Shown in pieces: positions 8,987 through 16,914 of a stretch of DNA of 60,124 nucleotides. Position 1 is the stretch's first letter. Every line of letters starts with the position of its first letter. The DNA lies in assembly GCA_900318275.1 (NCBI GenBank), contig ONJY01000019.1, forward strand, positions 1-60,124, written 5' to 3'. The notes under the pieces were generated by a model. That model did no database searches. It saw only the letters and a program-made list of their open reading frames with translations, and was not told where the DNA came from. A program made the position numbers and the translations under genes. Source of the stretch: an uncultured Bacteroidales bacterium. GTDB taxonomy: Bacteria; Bacteroidota; Bacteroidia; Bacteroidales; P3.

Positions 8987-10237
8987 ATGAAAGTAAACCG
9001 CAGAAAAGAACTGTTCCCCAACGTCACCGACGAACAGTGGAACGATTGGAAATGGCAGGTCAAGAACCGCATCGAGACCTACGAGCAGCTGAGCAAGTAC
9101 TTCACCTTCGCACCCGAAGAGACCGAGGGCATCAAGAAGGCTCTGGCCAAGTTCCGTATGGCCATCACGCCCTACTACCTGAGTCTCATTGACCCCAACG
9201 ACCCGTACGACCCCATCCGCCGTCAGGCCATCCCCGCAGGCCCCGAGTGCAACATTGCACCGGCCGACCTCAACGACCCCCTGCACGAGGACGAAGACTC
9301 GCCCGCTCCCGGCCTCACACACCGTTATCCGGACCGCGTGCTGTTTCTCATCACCGACATGTGCTCCATGTACTGCCGTCACTGTACACGCCGCCGTTTC
9401 GCCGGTCAGAAGGACGACGAGAGCCCCAGCGAGCGCATCGAGAAGTGCTTGGCTTACATTGAGAAGACCCCACAGGTGCGCGACGTGCTCCTCAGCGGTG
9501 GCGACGCCCTGATGGTCAGCGACCAAAAGCTGGAGTACATCATCCAGCGCCTGCGCAAAATACCGCATGTGGAGATAGTCCGCATCGGCAGCCGCACCCC
9601 CGTGGTGTGCCCGCAGCGTATCACCCCCGAGCTGTGCGACATGCTGAAGAAGTACCACCCCATCTGGCTCAACACCCACTTCAACCACCCCAACGAGTTC
9701 ACCCCCGAGGCTGAGCAGGCCCTCGCACGCCTGGCCAACGCCGGTATACCTCTGGGCAACCAGACCGTGCTGCTGCGTGGCGTGAACGACTGCGTCCACG
9801 TGATGAAGAAACTCATGCACGAGTTGGTGCGCAACCGTGTGCGTCCGTACTATATCTACCAGTGCGACCTGAGCATGGGTCTGGAGCACTTCCGCACACC
9901 CGTGAGCAAGGGCATAGAAATTATCGAGAACCTGCGCGGCCATACGAGCGGCTATGCTGTGCCTACCTTTGTGGTCGACGCTCCCGGCGGTGGCGGCAAG
10001 ACACCCGTCATGCCCCAGTATGTCATCTCGCAGAGCCCCGACAAGGTTATCCTGCGCAACTTCGAGGGTGTCATCACCACCTACACCGAGCCGCGCGAGT
10101 ACCACGAGGAGTGCCACTGCGAGGCCTGCGAGGCAAAGCGTCGCGTGGACGAAGGTGTGGCTTCGCTGCTTGAGACCGACCGCATGGCACTCGAGCCCAG
10201 CCACCTGATGCGTCACGAACGTAACAAGAAGAAATAA
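8987..10237 (+). CDS. kamA: Lysine 2,3-aminomutase
   Basis: Radical SAM, PLP-dependent enzyme that interconverts L-lysine and L-beta-lysine, the entry reaction of lysine fermentation. 416 residues, the length of the clostridial enzyme. The [4Fe-4S] cysteines are Cys126, Cys130 and Cys133 (CSMYCRHCTRRR). The PLP lysine lies in DAPGGGGKTPV near 337. The C-terminal zinc-binding cysteines appear in CHCEACEAKR. The full C-terminal part argues against the shorter EpmB homologues. No other lysine-degradation gene is nearby, so either the pathway is elsewhere or beta-lysine serves another purpose such as osmoprotection. Confidence 0.93.
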   Translation: MKVNRRKELFPNVTDEQWNDWKWQVKNRIETYEQLSKYFTFAPEETEGIKKALAKFRMAITPYYLSLIDPNDPYDPIRRQAIPAGPECNIAPADLNDPLHEDEDSPAPGLTHRYPDRVLFLITDMCSMYCRHCTRRRFAGQKDDESPSERIEKCLAYIEKTPQVRDVLLSGGDALMVSDQKLEYIIQRLRKIPHVEIVRIGSRTPVVCPQRITPELCDMLKKYHPIWLNTHFNHPNEFTPEAEQALARLANAGIPLGNQTVLLRGVNDCVHVMKKLMHELVRNRVRPYYIYQCDLSMGLEHFRTPVSKGIEIIENLRGHTSGYAVPTFVVDAPGGGGKTPVMPQYVISQSPDKVILRNFEGVITTYTEPREYHEECHCEACEAKRRVDEGVASLLETDRMALEPSHLMRHERNKKK

Positions 10238-10243
10238 GATAGG

Positions 10244-11308
10244 ATGAAAGTGGAGAGAGGAAAGTGGAAAGTGGTTGTGCTGCTTAGCGTCAGCATCGCT
10301 TTCCTCTTTCCTCTTTCTGTTTTCCAGTCTGCCAACGCCCAGGTGGCAGGCCTCAATTCATTGCCCATGCTGCGTCGTAGCAGCATGGCACACACCAATG
10401 CTTTGAGCCTGCGCTATCTGCCGCTTTACGCGGACAATGTAGTTGTGGGTATCGACAACCCGTCATTGCTAACCCGTGGCATGGGTGGTTCAGCCATGCT
10501 GAGCTACTATAACATGTTTGTAGGCGGCAATATGGGATCTCTGGCCTACGCCCACACTTTCAAGCATGTGGGTACGATGGTCTTCGGCTTCCACTTCAAC
10601 AACTACGGTAAGTTCGAGGAATACGACGAAGAGGAAAACTACATAGGCGACTTCTATGCCGAGGACTATGCTCTTAGCGTCGGTTGGGGCATGTGGGTGG
10701 ACTCTAATTTCAGCATCGGTACGACACTAAGGCCGGTGCTTTCGCAGTATGCAGAATACTCAGCAGTGGCCTTGACGCTCGACCTTGCAGGAAGCTATGT
10801 CTCCGATAACCGCCGTTTTGTCGCCACGTTGATGGCCAATAACATCGGCGCCCAGATTGTAACTTTTGACAACAAGGTTGAGAAGGTGCCCTTCGAGCTG
10901 TCGGCAGCTTTGTCTTATAAGCTCAGCAAGGCACCGTTCCGGGTCTTCTTTGCGGCCACTGAACTGCAGCGTTGGAACCTACGTTACAACGACCGCCTCA
11001 ACCCTACGTCGCAGACCGATCCTTTCACTGGCGAGGTTACAAGTGAGAAGCCTTTTGTGGGGTTTATGGATAACCTTATGCGGCACACCGTCTTCGGGGT
11101 GGAGCTGAACCTTGGTACTGTGCTCTTTGCACGTGTGGGCTACAGCTATCGTCAAGCGGCAGAAATGCGTGCGGCCGATGCGTTTAATATGAGTGGCTTC
11201 TCGTTCGGCGTGGGTATACATGTCAAGCAGTTTGAGTTCAGCTACGCCCGACGCAACTACCACCTCGGTCAGGCTCCCAACTACTTCACGTTGAACTATA
11301 AGTTTTAA
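10244..11308 (+). CDS. porQ: Type IX secretion system protein PorQ
   Basis: 354 residues with a signal peptide (VVVLLSVSIAFLFPLSVFQSANAQ) and a predominantly beta-strand body consistent with an outer-membrane beta barrel. The N-terminal pattern (LPMLRRSSMAHTNALS, DNPSLL) and the closing NYFTLNYKF match PorQ-family proteins, which are accessory components of the Bacteroidota type IX secretion/gliding machinery. The start codon and signal peptide are built from heptanucleotide repeats (see repeat entry), so ATG 10244 may have been created by repeat insertion, but no better start exists before the hydrophobic core. Secreted proteins with T9SS tails occur at 32.4, 55.3 and 56.1 kb. Confidence 0.8.
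   Translation: MKVERGKWKVVVLLSVSIAFLFPLSVFQSANAQVAGLNSLPMLRRSSMAHTNALSLRYLPLYADNVVVGIDNPSLLTRGMGGSAMLSYYNMFVGGNMGSLAYAHTFKHVGTMVFGFHFNNYGKFEEYDEEENYIGDFYAEDYALSVGWGMWVDSNFSIGTTLRPVLSQYAEYSAVALTLDLAGSYVSDNRRFVATLMANNIGAQIVTFDNKVEKVPFELSAALSYKLSKAPFRVFFAATELQRWNLRYNDRLNPTSQTDPFTGEVTSEKPFVGFMDNLMRHTVFGVELNLGTVLFARVGYSYRQAAEMRAADAFNMSGFSFGVGIHVKQFEFSYARRNYHLGQAPNYFTLNYKF
10250..10319 (+). repeat. Inverted heptanucleotide array inside the porQ signal peptide
   Basis: GTGGAGA, GAGGAAA, GTGGAAA and a partial GTGG run in tandem from 10250 to 10274. CTTTCCT, CTTTCCT and CTTTCTG run from 10299 to 10319. The second block is the near reverse complement of the first, giving a hairpin with 7-bp repeating arms whose loop and arms encode the first 25 residues of PorQ. 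Confidence 0.8.
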
Positions 11309-11310
11309 CC

Positions 11311-12249
11311 ATGCTTCGTTTCATTGTCTCCAACCAGACCAACCCATACTGGAATATTGCGGTTGAGAATTATCTCGTTGAGCATGCCAATGCTGTCACC
11401 ATGTACCTGTGGCGCAACCGCCGCACGGTGGTGATAGGACAGAACCAGAACCCCTTTAGCGAGGTGAATATAGAGGCGTTGGAGGCTGATGGAGGCTACC
11501 TGATGCGCCGCAAGACCGGCGGTGGTGCCGTGTACCATGACGACGGCAATCTCAATTTTTCCTTCGTCGTACCCAAGGCGCTCTATGACCAGACGCGTCA
11601 GTTCTCCGTCGTGCAGCGCGCGGTTGAGAGTTTCGGTCTGCACACCGAGATGTCGGGTAGGAACGATTTGTTGGCTGAAGGTCGTAAGTTCAGCGGCAAT
11701 GCCTTCAGCAAGGGGCGGGCCAACGACCTGCATCACGGCACGTTGCTCATCAACGGTGACATGTCGGACCTTGCACGCTACCTCAAACCTAAGCCTGCCA
11801 AGCTGCAGAAACACGGTGTGGCGTCTGTGCGCAGCCGTGTGGTGAACCTTGCCGAACTGAACCCCGACATAACCGCCGAGAGTATCGTTCCGCGCCTCCG
11901 CGGGGCATTTGAGGCCGAATATGGCGGCGTGGCCGTGGAGGTGCCTTTCGCCAACCTTATGCAGAAACCGGAGGTCCGCACGCTTTACAGCCAGTTCGCT
12001 TCTGACACATGGAAGTATGGCCGCTGGCGTAGCTTCACCGCCCAGCGCAGCGCCCAGTTCGACTGGGGTGGAGTGGAGGTGTCCCTCACTATAGAGGACG
12101 GCATCATCCGTGACGTGCAGATAGCCTCCGATGCCCTCGACCTTGCCGCCCTCGACGAGGCCCGCCGCTTGCTCGACGGTGCAACAACAAAACAGCGTCC
12201 CCTTTCCGGGAACGCTGTCGTCAACGATATTCTTTCGCTTGTTTATTGA
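11311..12249 (+). CDS. lplA: Lipoate-protein ligase A
   Basis: Attaches lipoate to E2/H-protein lysines through lipoyl-AMP. 312 residues. Family motifs: NRRTVVIGQNQNPFSEV, the RRKTGGGAVYHDDGNLNFSF lipoate/ATP loop, and GNAFSKG. The C-terminal ~80 residues form the accessory domain seen in LplA-type ligases (VEVSLTIEDGIIRDVQI). It begins 2 bp after the porQ stop, so kamA, porQ and lplA are probably co-transcribed even though their functions seem unrelated. Confidence 0.92.
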   Translation: MLRFIVSNQTNPYWNIAVENYLVEHANAVTMYLWRNRRTVVIGQNQNPFSEVNIEALEADGGYLMRRKTGGGAVYHDDGNLNFSFVVPKALYDQTRQFSVVQRAVESFGLHTEMSGRNDLLAEGRKFSGNAFSKGRANDLHHGTLLINGDMSDLARYLKPKPAKLQKHGVASVRSRVVNLAELNPDITAESIVPRLRGAFEAEYGGVAVEVPFANLMQKPEVRTLYSQFASDTWKYGRWRSFTAQRSAQFDWGGVEVSLTIEDGIIRDVQIASDALDLAALDEARRLLDGATTKQRPLSGNAVVNDILSLVY

Positions 12250-12259
12250 TCAGGCTGTT

Positions 12260-12820
12260 TCATTCAGCCCATCGCACGTAGTCGGCCTTGCGTGGCAGGG
12301 GTGCGGGAATGGCTTTCGCCGGGAAACCTACCACGAGGTGATCGATGCCCTCGTAGTCGCCTTCGATGCCGAGTTCTTTCAGCAGCTGCTTGCCTTCCGG
12401 ACTGTCAAACTCCTCCTTGGCGCGGTGTATCCAGCATGAGCCGAGCCCCACGGCTTCGGCGGCGTTGGCCATATTTGTCAGTACGGCACATCCGTCGTGG
12501 AAGTAGGTGGGCACCTTGCTGTCGGCCAGCACAATGAGCACTACCGGGGCGCCATAGAAGGGGTCGAACCCTTCGAGAGGTTTCTCGCCACGCTGCACCT
12601 TCAGCTTGTTCCATATGTCGGCGTTCATGGCCGACAGCCGGTCGCGCAGCTGTCGGTTGGTCACAGCCACTATCAGCGGGCTCTGCTTGCCATGCCCCGT
12701 TGGGGCCCAGGTGCCAGCCTCGCATATGGAGGCAATCAGTTCTCTGTTCGGCATATCGGGCAAAAAAGCACGGCAGCTACGCCGTGCTTTCATGTTGTCA
12801 AGAGCAGACTGGTTCCTCAT
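12260..12820 (-). CDS. Nitroreductase family flavoprotein
   Basis: 186 residues. The N-terminal RRSCRAFLPD, the AGTWAPTGHGKQSP loop and the C-terminal LVVGFPAK are hallmarks of FMN-dependent nitroreductase-fold oxidoreductases, which are cytoplasmic and dimeric. The substrate cannot be predicted. The ATG overlaps the stop of the upstream lipoprotein gene by 4 bp, an odd pairing of cytoplasmic and envelope proteins. It converges on lplA with a 10-bp gap. Confidence 0.88.
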   Translation of the reverse strand: MRNQSALDNMKARRSCRAFLPDMPNRELIASICEAGTWAPTGHGKQSPLIVAVTNRQLRDRLSAMNADIWNKLKVQRGEKPLEGFDPFYGAPVVLIVLADSKVPTYFHDGCAVLTNMANAAEAVGLGSCWIHRAKEEFDSPEGKQLLKELGIEGDYEGIDHLVVGFPAKAIPAPLPRKADYVRWAE

Positions 12821-13260
12821 TGGTTGACCACTTTAAGCAGGCTGATGATAGCTGACGCTGTGGCGGCAGTCTGCGCAATGTTCTGGCTGTTGATGTTGGA
12901 GAGTCCGGCTGTGGCGAGCATTCTGTCGACGAAGGCTGCGGCGTTGCTGCTGGTGATGAGTCCTGCCGAGCTGGAGATAAGGCCGGCGGTGAAAGCCTTG
13001 CGGTAGTCGGCGTTGTCCTTGTTCTGCTTCAGGTTGGCATAGCTGGTGGCTAGCGCCAGAGCGTTGTTGAGGGTGGTGGGGTTGCTCAGGTCGATGTTGC
13101 CGGTACCCTTATAGGTGCCATAGAGACCCTGGACGGCGGCGCCACAGTTCTGGCCCGAAGCTTTGGCTACAGAGTTGCTGCTTGCGGCGGCGTTGAAGAG
13201 GCTGCACGAGGTCAATGCCAGAGTGGCGAAACATGCTAAGAGAATGCCTAAACGTTTCAT
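12817..13260 (-). CDS. Lipoprotein of unknown function
   Basis: 147 residues with signal peptide and lipobox LALTS-Cys19. The mature protein is mostly helical, rich in Ala, Ser, Asn and Thr (LNNALALATSYANLKQNKDN, NSQNIAQTAATASAIISLL). Many Bacteroidales carry similar short Ala-rich lipoproteins, but no function is known to me. Expressed from a strong-looking promoter at 13303-13334. Confidence 0.75.
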   Translation of the reverse strand: MKRLGILLACFATLALTSCSLFNAAASSNSVAKASGQNCGAAVQGLYGTYKGTGNIDLSNPTTLNNALALATSYANLKQNKDNADYRKAFTAGLISSSAGLITSSNAAAFVDRMLATAGLSNINSQNIAQTAATASAIISLLKVVNQ

Positions 13261-13302
13261 AATTAATGCTTATTTTGTTGTTGATACTTGTTTTATCAAA
13301 TG

Positions 13303-13334
13303 CAAAGATACGAAACATAACTGAAACGGCAAAG
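13303..13334 (-). promoter_or_regulatory. Bacteroidota-type promoter
   Basis: On the minus strand CTTTG (13330-13334) and TATCTTTG (13303-13310) are separated by exactly 19 bp, 40-50 bp before the lipoprotein start. Confidence 0.85.
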
Positions 13335-13376
13335 TGTTTTCTCAAAAAAAAGCACTTTGCCGTTCCCTTATGCGCC

Positions 13377-13844
13377 TCATGCTTGCTGCCAGAAACGCGA
13401 CGTGATGTCGTGCAGGGTACCTCCCTCCACCTTGTACAGCCGCTGGTTGGTGCGGCGGCTTTTCAGGGGGCCCAGGTGCGCCAGGTAGGGGCCGAGCTTT
13501 ATGTAGTCGAAGTTGTTGAGTTGCACAGCCTTCGACAGCAGGGTGCGACCGCTCCACCAGGCCGTATGCAGGCGTGGGTGGCGCCGACGTATGTTGGCTG
13601 CTATCTCGTCGACCTCGGCGGGAGCCGCGTCGCCGCCGAAGAGGGCTATGCAGCTCACGCGGCCGCCGTAGGTGTCGAGCATACGGTCCACGGCCTGTTC
13701 CGTCAGGGGTTCGCCACAGTCGCCCCACAGGTGCTTGCTGTGGCATCCGGGGCAGCGGCAGGGACATCCGCTGAGGCTGACGGCCAGCGTCACCTCGTCA
13801 GGTATCTCCTGAAACACAATGTCGGTGTCGGTGTACTTGAGCAT
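13377..13844 (-). CDS. nrdG: Anaerobic ribonucleotide reductase activating protein
   Basis: Radical SAM enzyme that installs the glycyl radical on NrdD. 155 residues with CX3CX2C at Cys27, Cys31 and Cys34 (SGCPCRCPGCH; Cys29 is an additional cysteine) and the following GG motif (LFGGDAAP). It starts 3 bp after nrdD's stop codon. The downstream 32 bp contain an A-rich run of eight followed by a short GC-balanced repeat, but no clear terminator. Confidence 0.93.
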   Translation of the reverse strand: MLKYTDTDIVFQEIPDEVTLAVSLSGCPCRCPGCHSKHLWGDCGEPLTEQAVDRMLDTYGGRVSCIALFGGDAAPAEVDEIAANIRRRHPRLHTAWWSGRTLLSKAVQLNNFDYIKLGPYLAHLGPLKSRRTNQRLYKVEGGTLHDITSRFWQQA

Positions 13845-13847
13845 TGT

Positions 13848-15941
13848 TTACATTGTGGCGTAGAAGCGGCGCGAGGCTTCTTCCTGACGGGGCTTGCTGA
13901 AGTTGGAGACGCGGCGCAGGTAGCCGATGACGCGTGTCAGGTAGTCAACGTTGTGCGAGTGGCACTTGGGGCACTCCTTGAGGTAGCGCTTGTCGATGTG
14001 GCCGCAGTCGTTGCAGATGGTGTTGGGGATGTTGAAGGTGAAGTAGTTGCAGCCTTCCTTGGCGGCCACCTCCAGCAGCTGCATGTACTGCTGCTGCGTC
14101 AGGTGCTCCTCGAGGTTGCAATGCAGCGCCGAGCCGCCGGTGAGGTGCTCGATGTAGGGGGCACCGTGCAGGCGGAACTTGTCGAGCACCGTCAGCGAGG
14201 TGTCTTCGACGATATAGAAGTACGAGTTGTAGCAGTCGCGCGGCACGAAGTAGCCGTCCTCGCGGTCCCACTTGGCGTGCTTCACGCCCACGTTCTCGGC
14301 GGGAATCATCTCGCAGTTGAACATCACTTCCTTGGTGCGGTATTCCTTGTTCTTCTTCTCCACCAGGCCGAGCACCGTCTGCACAAACTCGCGGTACTGC
14401 GGGTTGTCGTTGATGGGTATGCCCATGAACTCGGCTGCCTCCACCAGTCCGTTGACACCGATGGTGAGGTACTGGCGCGCGATGTTGATATATCCGGCGT
14501 CGAAGAGCGGCAGCATGCCGTGGGCCTGCAGGTCCTTGAGGTTCTCGTTGTAGGCCAGCTGCACCTTGTGGCAGAGGTCAATGATGTCGGTCAGGAACTC
14601 ACGGTAGTCCTTGCCGTTGTTGACGGCATACTGTATGCAGCGGTTGAGGTTGATGGTCAGCACGCTCTTGCTTCCGGTGCTCACGCCGCCGGCACCCAGC
14701 GTGTAGCTGAAACCGTTGTCGGTAATCTCGTTGCGCAGACGGCAGCAGCTGCTGAGCGAGTCGGCGTTGTCGCTGATGTAGGTGAAGAACGAATGTCCTT
14801 CGGCGTACATCTCGGCGGTGAAGTTGGCCATATCCTCGTCCACGAACTTGCCGTTCTTGTCGTAGAGCAGGGCCATCGTCTCCACCGGGAAGGTGAGCAC
14901 GGCCTTGGTGCGCTCGGCGTTGAACCAGCGCATGAAGCGCTTCTGCAGCCAGCAGAGGCCGTCCCAGTCGGGCGCCGACCCGTCGGGGAAGCGGAACTCG
15001 CCGAAGAGCGACTCGAAGTAGGGCCGGTCGTAGTAGGCTATGTTCCAGAACACCGACTGGTAGTTGCGGGCGCCGGTGGGCTGGTTGAGGCTGTAGACAA
15101 TCTGCTCGAAGCAGTCGGTGATGACCTTGTCCATAGTCTTCTGCCTCAGCGAGAGGTCCACCACGCGGTCGGGCTCCTTGTAGTAGTCGAGGCCGTAGTC
15201 CTTGCCGATGAAGTAGTTGAGGTACATCAGGAACTCGGGCGTGGCGCAGGCGCCGCTGAGCATGGAGGAGACCATGAAGACCATGTTGATGAAGCCGCCG
15301 CAGAACGACTTGAGGTTGCTCGGGGCCGTGGAGTTGCCGCCTATGGAGACCGTGCCGCCCAGCAGCCACGGGTACATGGTGATGGAGGCGCAGTAGTTGG
15401 CCAGCGACGTCTCGTCGTTCTTATATATAAAATGGTGCGTCAGTAGGTCGATATAGCGGTTGGCCAGCTCCTTGCCGTACATCTGCTTGATGCGGTCGGT
15501 GAGCAGACGGCGGTTGAGGCGTATGAAACCGCTCTTCGGCAGCTCGCCGATGAGGGTGGCGATGTTCTTGTTCTCGACGTTGGCGTTGGCGTCGTACTTG
15601 CTGCCCGTGGCGGCGTTGGCGGCGTCGACATAGTCGGCCAGGAACTTCAGCTTGTCCAGCGTCTCGCGGTCCTCGGTGTGCTGCTGGCGGTAGAGCATAA
15701 AGCTCTTGGCCACGTTGTAGTAGCCCTCCTTCATCAGGGCCACCTCCACCTGGTTCTGTATCTCCTCGACGGTGATGCCGTTGTGTATGTCGAGGTGCGT
15801 CAGTATCTTCGACAGGCAACCCAGGTCCACAGGCTCCTTCACGGAGTCAAAGGCCTTCAGGATGGCGTTCATGATCTTGTCGAGCGAGAAGCGTTCCACT
15901 TCGCCGCCGCGCTTGGTGATTGACAGGGTATTGGTCTCCAT
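13848..15941 (-). CDS. nrdD: Anaerobic (class III) ribonucleoside-triphosphate reductase
   Basis: Reduces NTPs to dNTPs using a glycyl radical, only in the absence of oxygen. 697 residues from ATG 15941. An ATP-cone allosteric domain occupies roughly residues 5-90 (ITKRGGEVERFSLDKIMNAIL). The C-terminal zinc site is CNDCGHIDKRYLKECPKC, and the glycyl-radical loop RVIGYLRR lies about 20 residues from the end. Other family marks are CGGFINMVFM and ENLKDLQAHG. The ORF extends 63 bp further upstream into the riboswitch leader; METNTLSITKR is the family start. Expression is predicted to be switched off by cobalamin. Confidence 0.95.
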   Translation of the reverse strand: METNTLSITKRGGEVERFSLDKIMNAILKAFDSVKEPVDLGCLSKILTHLDIHNGITVEEIQNQVEVALMKEGYYNVAKSFMLYRQQHTEDRETLDKLKFLADYVDAANAATGSKYDANANVENKNIATLIGELPKSGFIRLNRRLLTDRIKQMYGKELANRYIDLLTHHFIYKNDETSLANYCASITMYPWLLGGTVSIGGNSTAPSNLKSFCGGFINMVFMVSSMLSGACATPEFLMYLNYFIGKDYGLDYYKEPDRVVDLSLRQKTMDKVITDCFEQIVYSLNQPTGARNYQSVFWNIAYYDRPYFESLFGEFRFPDGSAPDWDGLCWLQKRFMRWFNAERTKAVLTFPVETMALLYDKNGKFVDEDMANFTAEMYAEGHSFFTYISDNADSLSSCCRLRNEITDNGFSYTLGAGGVSTGSKSVLTINLNRCIQYAVNNGKDYREFLTDIIDLCHKVQLAYNENLKDLQAHGMLPLFDAGYINIARQYLTIGVNGLVEAAEFMGIPINDNPQYREFVQTVLGLVEKKNKEYRTKEVMFNCEMIPAENVGVKHAKWDREDGYFVPRDCYNSYFYIVEDTSLTVLDKFRLHGAPYIEHLTGGSALHCNLEEHLTQQQYMQLLEVAAKEGCNYFTFNIPNTICNDCGHIDKRYLKECPKCHSHNVDYLTRVIGYLRRVSNFSKPRQEEASRRFYATM

Positions 15942-16055
15942 ATATCGTGCTTGTTTTTCTATCCTCTCTTTGGTCGCGGAAGGGCGTTGGCAGCAGGGGA
16001 GCACAGCATGGTGTTCTGACTGACAAGGGGCTTTATCCGCGAAAGCATTGTCTCA

Positions 16056-16249
16056 GGCCTATGGCAGGTCTCCTGGCTCGCCTCCTGCAGCCGCGCCTTC
16101 TCGGGCCCCGCAAGGTCCAATGGCTTGCCGCGACTGCTCATATTCAGTGCTTTACAATAATTGCTCCACACTCTTCGAGGCTTACAGTTGCGCGTCAGCT
16201 CGTGATTTTCACACGGTTCCCTATTGTCCACCTATGGCGGACCATAGCC
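16056..16249 (-). ncRNA. Cobalamin (B12) riboswitch upstream of nrdDG
   Basis: Read on the minus strand, the leader contains the B12 box AGCCAGGAGACCTGCC (16063-16078), the upstream GTGTGAAAATCACGAG...CTGACGCGCAACTGT core (about 16180-16220) and the AAGCCATTGG segment. These are the conserved elements of the adenosyl/hydroxocobalamin aptamer. A closing stem is formed by GGCTATGG (16242-16249) and CCATAGGCC (16056-16064). The same 5' strand can also form a local hairpin with CCATAG at 16232-16237, which would compete with the closing stem. About 115 nt of expression platform separate it from nrdD. Confidence 0.95.
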
Positions 16250-16261
16250 TTTTCGACGCTG

Positions 16262-16293
16262 CAAAATTACAACCTTTCCCGAAACCCCACAAA
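16262..16293 (-). promoter_or_regulatory. nrdD: Promoter of the riboswitch-nrdDG transcript
   Basis: On the minus strand TTTG (16290-16293) and TAATTTTG (16262-16269) lie 20 bp apart, immediately before the aptamer, so transcription would begin at its 5' end. Confidence 0.8.
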
Positions 16294-16411
16294 TTTAGTT
16301 ATGCACAAAAACTTGTTGAAAAGGCCCCACTTTCCTTGACTCTCCGCTAACGCGACACGCACCCTACTTTTTTTACCTCCCGCCCTCCAATTTTCACCTG
16401 CCATCATCCAT

Positions 16412-16444
16412 CTAACCCTCACCTAACCCTCACCTAACCCTCAT
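16412..16444 (+). repeat. Three tandem copies of an 11-bp unit
   Basis: CTAACCCTCAC is repeated exactly twice and a third time with one change (CTAACCCTCAT). It lies about 75 bp before the larger 11-bp array and has the same period, so it may be a younger or less degenerate part of it. Confidence 0.9.
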
Positions 16445-16518
16445 CTGCCCCCAGGAAAGACCCTATGAACACCCTTCGGAGTCGCCCCAGCCGACCTTCC
16501 ATCGGCCCCCACATCCCT

Positions 16519-16672
16519 TTCGGAGTTCCTGCGTAGTTCCATCGGACGTTCGACCATCCTTCGACCATCGTTCTACCATCGTTTAACCATCATATATGGT
16601 CGAAGGATGGTTAAACGATGGTTGAACGATGGTCGAAGTGTCGGACCAACTCCGATGGAAGGGCGGAAACAG
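16519..16672. repeat. Degenerate 11-bp-period inverted array, locus 2
   Basis: About fourteen consecutive 11-bp units. Left units read GACCATCCTTC, GACCATCGTTC, TACCATCGTTT; right units read ATGGTCGAAGG, ATGGTTAAACG, ATGGTTGAACG. The switch point is at CATATATGG (16590-16598). The arms pair over about 35 bp with a one-unit slip (GACCATCGTTC opposite GATGGTTGAAC). It sits in the divergent gap between the nrdD promoter and the promoters of the dehydrogenase gene. The surrounding 16294-16411 and 16445-16518 contain no gene. Confidence 0.9.
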
Positions 16673-16732
16673 GACAATGCAACTAAAACCTTTTTCTAAA
16701 GCGGTGGTTTACAAACACCGAAGAAAAATTAT

Positions 16733-16763
16733 TTTGTCGGAATGGGAAAAAAATGTACCTTTG
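16733..16763 (+). promoter_or_regulatory. Distal promoter of the dehydrogenase gene
   Basis: TTTG (16733-16736), 19-bp spacer, TACCTTTG (16756-16763): a full match to the Bacteroidota consensus. Confidence 0.85.
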
Positions 16764-16822
16764 CACTTTGAAACGGTAGCTAATGTTACATTTTGAAAAC
16801 TTATATATGAAAAAGATTGTTT

Positions 16823-16854
16823 TTTGCTTTTGTAAAAGAAAAAATGTATATTTG
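16823..16854 (+). promoter_or_regulatory. Proximal promoter of the dehydrogenase gene
   Basis: TTTG (16823-16826), 20-bp spacer, TATATTTG (16847-16854). Together with the distal copy it gives the gene two consensus promoters 91 bp apart. Confidence 0.8.
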
Positions 16855-16914
16855 CACCTTGATATGAGAGCGGAATTTAAAAGAAAATAACAATCAATCA
16901 ATAAAATAAACACT

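Noticed and set aside
8987-10237. EpmB (EF-P lysine 2,3-aminomutase-like) instead of KamA
   Set aside because: Length of 416 residues, the C-terminal cysteine cluster and the GGGGKTPV PLP site favour the catabolic-type KamA; no epmA or efp gene is adjacent.
13266-15446. Very long open frame on the plus strand opposite nrdG/nrdD
   Set aside because: It mirrors a GC-rich conserved gene, has Val/Leu/His/Gly-rich low-complexity translation without any motif, and no promoter or homology supports it.
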